Shown: one piece after another, positions 57,770 to 64,000 of the stretch
How positions within the stretch are numbered: the first letter of the stretch is position 1
How the letters are laid out: every line of letters starts with the position of its first letter
Source of the DNA: Madurella fahalii
Lineage: Eukaryota > Ascomycota > Sordariomycetes > Sordariales
Assembly: GCA_029876055.1 (NCBI GenBank)
Contig: CM056878.1
Coordinates: 310,001-374,000 of the forward strand
DNA length: 64,000 nt
Reading direction: 5' to 3'
Translations under genes and position numbers: made by a program
Notes under the pieces: model-generated
The model's input: the letters and a program-made list of their open reading frames with translations, nothing else
What the model was told of the DNA's origin: nothing
Databases searched by the model: none

Positions 57770-59705
57770 CGCTGAGGCTGAGGCTGAAAGCCTTGGTCTC
57801 ACCCCGGGATGGGGGATTTACTTGGGAGTCTGCAGGGATATGGACGGGCTTGCGTCAGAGCACGTTTGTCGCAGACGGCCGATGATGGTTTTTCGAGCCG
57901 AAGTTGATCCTGGAGGCCGTCCCGGAGGTGAAAAAGAGACACGGGGGGTCCAAGGAAAGGGCTTGTCGGGCGTCGTGGGTCGTTCCTTGGATCGAAATTC
58001 CACCGAGGAGGGAAGCCAGCCCTGAGGGGTCTGGTACCTGTAATTCGGGGATATCCATCTTTAATAGCGGCCGGGACCTTCCTTTGAAAGCCGAAAAAAG
58101 GACGACGGTGTTTGGCAATACAGAGGCGCGGTGGCACAATGAGCACAGCTCCCAGGATAGCCGGAACCCGTGACTAAAGGGTTCGCTCTCGAACCAACGG
58201 CCGGGAGGCTTGTGCCGGGCCCTGTCCCAGATTTACGTCAGATTTGCTAACAGAAACCCAGATTTAGTCTAGCGCATATTTGTTTAAGTGCCCAGGTACT
58301 TGGCCCCGATGCCCCTGGCCGTTGGACAGATCCAAAGTCGGCATTTCCGCGGAGCCTTGGTGCCGTGAGACGCTGCTGGAAGATTTCTTCTCGTGTGCAT
58401 TTGGTGATTGTGTTCCGAAACTTCATGAGCGAGACCGTTCGATGTGGGCTCATGAAATGGGGCAAAGCGCCTGATTGCACGTTTTGGGCCTGCGACCCAC
58501 ATTGATCAGGCATACGTTAGCAGCTGGCGCCGGGGCGGTGGCGGGAAAGAAGCGTTCAGGTAAGCGCTCCGAGGAATCCGGGACGGGGCTTATTAAAGGC
58601 CGACGGAAAGAAAAGAACAATAAAAAAACAATAAAAAATAAAACCCCCAAGACAGATCCTCACTGGACCCGAACTTGGATCGTCGGTCGGCGCCGCCTTG
58701 CCGTCAATTGTGGAGCTGCACACGCAGCTCATTCTTCGCAGAAGCAACCCATGACACGGCGCCCCATGACCAGCAGCCACCGAAAGCTTGGCCGCGAGGG
58801 CGGGTAAGGTGTTCCAGCAGGAGCCGGTTCATCTCGCTGATTCCGCAAAACAATCCATCGCCAGATGACTTGGCAGGGCTTGGCTTTGTTGGTCAACGCC
58901 AAAGATGCTCGCGCAGTCGCCTGGCCGCTGCTGAAGTCATCCGGATGAGATCCGCAAAAGTTTCGTGTGATACGAGCCGCTGATCGATCGGGGACATCGT
59001 CAGACGCTCACGTGTTCGACCCGACAGAGTGGAAACTATTGATTTCAAATTTTCCTTCTCCGCGGCCACGAAGACAAAAAAATTCTGCCGGTCTTCCGTG
59101 TTTCACCGAAACACTGTCTGTGTTGTTTGCCTAACTACGAATCAAGGGAAACACGTTGTGTGCCCTCAGCAACCACGGACATGGTATTGTCCACACTGTC
59201 TAGTGTACCTTCATTTCCCCCCGCCTGCTTCAACAGTCCGACGTCAAACCCTATTCCCCTTGACTGGGTTGGCTTGTGCAACGCATACTACACTAGTTTA
59301 GTGTACACTAATAGTACGGACCCCCGCTCTTCAATGAATCAAGTATGGAAATACACTCCACAAGCGCCATAATCCACTTAGCCTCTTCAACAGGCAATCA
59401 TGAGTGACTGAGCTCGTCCTCGGTCAGGCTAGGTTCTTAGCGGTGTGGCGTACGACATCTGGCGGAAATGGTTGCGCAACTCAGCAGTCAACACGCCGTG
59501 AGCCCAATCAATGCGAGGCAGACTGAGGGATGCCGACGTGCCATCAATCAATTCGCTATTAATGTCCCAGAAAGGGCAGCCAACGGATAGTCGGCGTAGT
59601 CGCTACCGCAAGGCTGTAGCTTTGCGAGCCACAGCAATACTAAGGATACAGCTAACTACTGGGTAAAAGCTATCCAAGAAAGTTGCGTCAGCCCTGGGCC
59701 ACCCT
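57770..59705. other. Gene-poor intergenic region
   Basis: Promoter of the HPP gene and 3' flank of the dioxygenase gene. ORFs of up to about 115 codons lack domains. Nothing else recognised. Confidence 0.45.
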
Positions 59706-61136
59706 TCACCTGAGTTCACCGGCCCGGAATGTCTCATCCCGCGATTGCTTCAAAAACGGCAGCAGCGCCGTCCCGCCCGTGCCTGTCAACTCCCCTCCAC
59801 GCCTCCCTTCAACCTCCGATGAGGTTTTCATCCTCGATGACGCAGTCGCCAGGTTGACGCTCCGCTCCTCGTTCGGCTGCCTTGACGGGATGATGATATA
59901 CCTAGCCACCATCTGCAGGTGTTTATTCCTGAACTCTGCCAACGCATTTGTCGCCGTCTGAAACGCCTCCTGCAAAGCCAGCAGCTCCTCACTCGCCGCC
60001 CCAGCCGCCGCCTCCCCAAGCTCTACCACCCCCTTCCTCATCCCACCGGGGTAACTCTCCGTCACGTGCTGCAAAAACCGCCTGTGCGGCTCGGGCATAT
60101 ACGCCCTCACCTCCTGGTGGAAACTCATCTCCTTCCCCCAGCTTCGCCGCCGCGGGCGGCTACCTTGTCGGGGCTGCCGTTCCCGTGCGCCGCGTGTTCT
60201 ACGCCGAGTGCGATATCCAGGAACTGGATGAGGGAGCTCTGCCCGTTGCTTCCCCCGCGCAGCTGGCGCCACTGCCCCTTGCCGTGGCCCTCGTCGTAAA
60301 AGACGCCGCAGGGGAGGCCGGCAGAGGCCATGTTCTTGCTCCCGGCCAGGAACGGGCGGATGCGGTGGTAGAAGACGGAAGGGTTGCACTTCTCATCCAT
60401 GCGGTCGAGGAGGAGGCCCAGCTTGCGAATGCAGGCGGCCAGCTCGGCGAGAGAGCGGGTGATGGTGGCGTAATCGCGGCGTTCGACCGCCTCGAGGGCT
60501 TGCAGCATCATCGGGATGATGTACGCACCCTGGGCTTCCATCGCCACCGAGACCATGTAGAACCAGGATTCGTCCTCGGTGCCGGTGAATGTGTGCAGGG
60601 CGTGGACCGAGTCGAGGTCGGTCAAGTCGAGAGTTGGGTTGGTGGTCCGGAAGTTCCAGAGGTTGACCGATGCGTAGGTGGCAACAGGAGGGATGCCGAG
60701 GTGGCTAGAAACCGAGAGGAGGGGGACGGTTATAGAGGGCGGTAAGATCTGCAGATCCTATTTTAGTTTTCTAAGAGGGTTGTAAGTCATAAGAGCAGCG
60801 TACCTCCGCAGCCTTCTCACCACCCCATATGTAGGCGTGAGTGAGAAACCCCAAGATGACGCAGGCTCGTCGCCATTCGGCCTCGGAAGCTAGGTGCTCT
60901 GCTGACAGAACAGGTAGTTGGTCAACCCGGGAGCGAAGCGTTCTGTCCTCGAGATAGTCTGAGAGTGACTCGGCCAGAGACTCCCATGGTGAGTAGTACG
61001 GGTCTGGAAGTCTATCTAGCGGCACCACCTCAGGAAGGAATCCGTTGGAGGTTACTGCGTATTCTTGTAGCAGAAGATTCAAAAAGTCAACGGTCGCATC
61101 GCCCTTTTGTTGAAGGAGTGCTTCGCAGGGCGACAT
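59706..61136 (-). CDS. bna2: Indoleamine 2,3-dioxygenase family, frame interrupted once
   Basis: Heme dioxygenase family that opens the tryptophan ring to N-formylkynurenine, first step of the kynurenine/NAD route. Exon 1 is 60804-61136; after a 55-nt intron the frame runs from 60748 to a stop at 60125, covering YASVNLWNFRTTNP, FYHRIRPFLAGS, GGSNGQSSLIQFLDIALGVEH. The rest, SFHQEVRAYMPEPHRRFLQHV and the proximal-heme-ligand segment FRNKHLQMVARYI, continues in another frame to the stop at 59706. The shift falls between about 60135 and 60190, next to a five-base C run (60135-60139, G5 on the coding strand); one more base there would join both frames. A 50-nt intron (GTAGCC...CACCAG) would also restore frame, but would delete the SFHQ part of the block conserved in the family. 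So: sequencing error, recent pseudogene, or odd intron. Fungi often have several paralogues; the symbol is the family's. Confidence 0.85.
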
Positions 61137-61836
61137 GACGGCTCAGAACCTGAGAGGTGCAGGCGGTATAAAGCAAACCAACGGTAAAGAACAGTAGAGG
61201 TAGGGCGTTGAGAGTCCAATACAATGAGCATTCAAAGTGGGAACTTACAAGAAGGGATCCTTACGATAAAATAAGATTGGGCCGGGCAGCGACGGCACTT
61301 GGCGCTAAGGTGGCCCGTAGGTCAAACGCTCAGCATTCCGCGCCGCGGTGACGTCCGTGACGGCGCTTCCAAGCGCCGGCAAGCGTTTGCTAGCAAAAGG
61401 CGACTGGCCGTTATCTGATGTCATTTCGGCGTGTGACTATCCCGGATTTCAATAGACGGAAGCACTGGGAGCGTTTGCACAGGGGGTTGGTTCCCGCTCG
61501 GAAGCCTTTCAGTGGCGGGATCCCGACATCAGGCGTTTGGAATAGTCACCTGATGAATTCCGTTGGCAAATGGAGTTGTTGGTGGGCGTTTGTCCGCTGA
61601 GCTGGCCGGAACGGAAGAGCGGATGGCGGAAGGCGGAAGGCGCGGAAGCGGGAAAGGGTGGGTCCCCGGTGTAAGTCGCGACCCACTCTCTACAGCCCTT
61701 CAAGGAAAGAGCGGAGGGCTCAAGTACACACTCAGCAGGTACTTAATCATGAATATCTAGTACGAGTTGGCGCAAACTAAACCCGCCACCAAAAAAATTA
61801 CCAGAGCCCACATTAACATCACAGAGGTATTCAGCC
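61137..61836. promoter_or_regulatory. Shared divergent promoter of dioxygenase and kynureninase
   Basis: Seven hundred bases separate the two start codons. The heptamer GCGTTTG occurs four times on the plus strand (61383, 61471, 61533, 61586) and once inverted (CAAACGC, 61323-61329), spaced 53-88 bp. By base chance fewer than 0.1 copies would be expected in this length on both strands. A GTGACGTC bZIP-like site lies near 61348. Whether any protein binds them is inference. Confidence 0.7.
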
Positions 61837-63531
61837 ATGGCCCTTGAATACCAATCACTAGTCAAGACCTTGCGAGCAGGTCAGAAGCCCGAGTTTCCGG
61901 CCAACGCCGGGTCCATCGAGTATGCGAGACAACTGGACTCGAGCGACCAACTCGGCCCCCTGCGGGACAATTTCAACATCCCCAGCAGGGCCTCGTTGAA
62001 AAAGCGAGCCCTCGATGGCAGTCTTCCAGGTTGGTGGATGCCCACGTCTCCGAATGAGAAGCTGAGAATGAATGGTGTGCGACTAACAAGGCTGGCAGGA
62101 GAGGCAGCGCCCAATGGCGAAGGCTCACACGCCAGTAACACCACCTCCGCATCGGGCAATGATTCGCCCTCAATCTACTTTGTCGGAAACTCCCTGGGTG
62201 CCCAGCCAAAGTGCATCCGGAAGTACCTCGATGCACAGCTCGAGACATGGGCCTCGATCGGGGTCAACGGTCATTTCAGCTCGCTCGGCAACTCGCCGCT
62301 GACCAGCTGGCAGGACATGGCCGCCGATTGTGCCGAAAAGTCGCTTGACCTTGTCGGTGCCGTCTCGCCCAGCGAAGTCATCTACATGAACACCTTAACG
62401 GTAAACTTGCACTTGATGATGGCCAGCTTCTACCGCCCGACCGAGAAGCGGCACAAGATCATTGCCGAGTGGAAGCCCTTCCCTAGCGACTCGGTATGCC
62501 TCTTACACTCCCTTCTACTTTTAGCAAACCCCCGGCTAACACGGGTTTCTTCTCACTCGCAGTACGCCATCGCTTCCCAGATTCAATGGCACGGGCTGGA
62601 CCCCTCCACCTCCCTCATTCAGGTCCACCCGGACCCAGGGACATCGTACATCCCCACCGCCAAGATCCTCTCCCTCATCGACGAGCACGCCTCCTCCACC
62701 GCCCTGCTCCTCCTCCCCGGGATCCAGTACTACTCGGGTCAGCTGTTCGACATTCCCCTCATCACGCGCCACGCCCACGAGCACGGCATCACGGTGGGCT
62801 GGGACCTCGCCCACGCCGCCGGCAACGTCGAGCTGGCCCTGCACGAGTGGGGCGTCGACTTTGCCGTGTGGTGCACGTACAAGTACCTCAACGCCGGGCC
62901 GGGGGCGATGGCGGGCGCGTTCGTGCACGAGAAGCACCACCGCGGCCCCGACCCCGACGCCCACTCCGACCCCGACGCCGCTTCCGCCTCCGCCCCCGAT
63001 TCCGCCCGCCGGAAGGGCATGACGGCGTATCGGCACCGCCTCGCGGGCTGGTACGGCGCGGACAAGAGCGTCCGGTTCGACATGGGCCCGGAGTTCCGCC
63101 CCGCCGAGGGCGCGCACGGCTTCCAGGTGTCCAACCCGAGCGCCGTGGATCTCGCGGCGCTGAGCGCGGCGCTGAGCGTGTTCGGGAAGACGACGATGCG
63201 CGAGCTGAGGTCCAAGGCGCTGGTGCTGACGGCGTATCTAGAGTGGTTGCTGGAGGGCCTGCTGCGGGACGGGGTGGGGAGGAGCGAGGCCCACGAGCCA
63301 GCGTTCCGGATTATCACGCCGCGGAACCCGCTCGAGAGGGGATCCCAGTTGAGTCTGCTGCTGAGGCTGGGGTTGCTGGACAAGGTGGGTGAGGCGCTGC
63401 GAGAGGGCGGAGTTGTGTGCGATGCGCGGAAGCCTGACGTGATCCGTGTCGCCCCGGTGCCGATGTATTGCAGGTTCGAGGACGTCTGGGGATTCATAGA
63501 GGTGTTTAGAAAGGCCATTCAGGACGTCTGA
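61837..63531 (+). CDS. bna5: Kynureninase
   Basis: PLP enzyme that cleaves kynurenine or 3-hydroxykynurenine to (3-hydroxy)anthranilate plus alanine, in the cytosol. Exons 61837-62029, 62099-62493, 62563-63531 give 518 residues. Recognised: YARQLDSSDQLGPLRDNF, IYFVGNSLGAQPK, WASIGVNGHF, VIYMNTLTVNLHLMM, HGITVGWDLAHAAGN, and WCTYKYLNAGPGAM containing the PLP-binding Lys. The 69-nt intron at 62494-62562 (GTATGC...TCGCAG) is certain. The 69-nt intron at 62030-62098 is probable: its donor GTTGGT is unusual but a GACTAAC branch and GGCAG acceptor follow, and removal deletes 23 residues not expected in the family. Both are stop-free and in frame. A low-complexity Asp/Pro/Ala/Ser insert (PDPDAHSDPDAASASAPD) after FVHEKHHRG makes it longer than usual. 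Divergent from the dioxygenase gene of the same pathway. Confidence 0.95.
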   Translation: MALEYQSLVKTLRAGQKPEFPANAGSIEYARQLDSSDQLGPLRDNFNIPSRASLKKRALDGSLPGWWMPTSPNEKLRMNGVRLTRLAGEAAPNGEGSHASNTTSASGNDSPSIYFVGNSLGAQPKCIRKYLDAQLETWASIGVNGHFSSLGNSPLTSWQDMAADCAEKSLDLVGAVSPSEVIYMNTLTVNLHLMMASFYRPTEKRHKIIAEWKPFPSDSVCLLHSLLLLANPRLTRVSSHSQYAIASQIQWHGLDPSTSLIQVHPDPGTSYIPTAKILSLIDEHASSTALLLLPGIQYYSGQLFDIPLITRHAHEHGITVGWDLAHAAGNVELALHEWGVDFAVWCTYKYLNAGPGAMAGAFVHEKHHRGPDPDAHSDPDAASASAPDSARRKGMTAYRHRLAGWYGADKSVRFDMGPEFRPAEGAHGFQVSNPSAVDLAALSAALSVFGKTTMRELRSKALVLTAYLEWLLEGLLRDGVGRSEAHEPAFRIITPRNPLERGSQLSLLLRLGLLDKVGEALREGGVVCDARKPDVIRVAPVPMYCRFEDVWGFIEVFRKAIQDV

Positions 63532-63657
63532 TAGAGGGAGGTGGTAGAAGTGGTCTTCGGTTTGCATGGTAGAGGGCAGGAATAGAGATAGAGATAGATA
63601 GACAATAGACAGATGGGGATTAGCGGTTGATGAATGAGACAGCTAACTTTTAAAGTC

Positions 63658-64000
63658 CTAATTACTAGTGCTACTACCGTTACCTCCGTCGGCCTCTCCC
63701 AGAACCCCGCCGTCTCCTAATTCATGTGTGCCTGTTACCCACAGCTTTATCAGCTCTGAAGGCCTGCCATTGACAGAAGTTGTAGCCATTGATGCATTGA
63801 GCTCCGTGTTGACGTTAATGTTGATTGATGAGTGTGTCTGCAGATCATGGACCGCGAGCCCAGACTCCGAATAGTCCAAATATGAGCTCAAGTCGGAAGC
63901 TCCGTCGTCCTTCACGAGATGGTGCCAGGTCCTGTATTGAGTTCCATATGAGGTTTTCGTTGGCACTACTCCAAAACGAATAACTGCCTTTCCAGGTGTC
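63658..64000 (-). CDS. C-terminal part of an unknown protein, cut by the window edge
   Basis: A minus-strand frame stays open from the right edge to a stop at 63658, about 113 codons with no start in the window. No family recognised. It contains KAVIRFGVVPTKTSYGTQYR, TWHHLVKDD, and an Asn/Ser-rich, low-complexity end (GGNGSSTSN). Its stop lies about 125 bp past the kynureninase stop, so the two genes would be convergent. It may be the terminal exon of a real gene or chance. Confidence 0.35.
   Translation of the reverse strand, partial: TPGKAVIRFGVVPTKTSYGTQYRTWHHLVKDDGASDLSSYLDYSESGLAVHDLQTHSSININVNTELNASMATTSVNGRPSELIKLWVTGTHELGDGGVLGEADGGNGSSTSN

Noticed and set aside
58130..58205. tRNA-like TTCGA motif on the minus strand
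   Set aside because: The surrounding sequence does not form a cloverleaf.
60139..60188. 50-nt intron in the dioxygenase gene
   Set aside because: It would restore frame, but has a weak donor and removes part of a block conserved in the family; kept only as an alternative.
62536..63518. Long minus-strand ORFs opposite kynureninase
   Set aside because: Shadows of the GC-rich kynureninase exon on the opposite strand.

Overview
The window is nuclear DNA of a filamentous ascomycete, most likely a Sordariomycete (perhaps Sordariales; the exact taxon is inference). Evidence: genes broken by short 55-130 nt spliceosomal introns with GTANGT-type donors and CTAAC/CTGAC branch sites, GC-rich coding sequence, long intergenic spaces, a tRNA-Ser with a long variable arm, and typical fungal families (KRE2/MNT1 mannosyltransferase, Prp19, Dal5-like permease, fungal rhodopsin-like membrane protein, HPP protein). 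I reconstructed exons by hand, so one gene often spans several open frames; in several genes an intron is stop-free and in frame, so a simple ORF reading would wrongly include it.

Layout. 1-8184 holds no gene I can support and leads to a SANT/Myb-like regulator (8185-9414, +). 12300-14593 (+) is an IlvD/Edd dihydroxy-acid dehydratase paralogue with an 8-nt microexon. 15996-17782 (-) is a GT15 mannosyltransferase; 18827-18908 (+) is tRNA-Ser(AGA); 19364-20002 (-) is a membrane protein with a degenerate J domain. 21742-22542 (+) is a secreted cysteine-containing protein, 23110-24126 (+) a PhzF-family protein, 24616-26298 (+) Prp19. 27157-28953 (+) is a RING protein with two SUMO-interacting motifs. 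30741-33118 (-) is a caspase-fold protein with a long disordered N-terminus. 34232-36751 (-) is a large disordered protein. 37459-39347 (-) is an SRPK-like pseudokinase with a broken frame, and 40398-41033 (+) a small unknown protein.

43332-57769 is a looser, accessory-like stretch: FAD monooxygenase, rhodopsin-like seven-helix protein, Dal5-type transporter, secreted BBE-type FAD oxidase and HPP membrane protein, separated by gene-poor DNA. At the right end an indoleamine 2,3-dioxygenase (59706-61136, -) and a kynureninase (61837-63531, +) are divergent and share a 700-bp promoter carrying five copies of GCGTTTG. This is a small kynurenine-pathway unit and the clearest functional grouping here. 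The dioxygenase frame is interrupted once. A partial minus-strand ORF runs off the right edge.

The best candidates for new biology are the shared kynurenine promoter element, the disordered-plus-caspase protein, the double-SIM RING protein, the HPD-less J-domain membrane protein and the DFG-less pseudokinase. All identifications rest on motif recognition by eye; no database search was possible.
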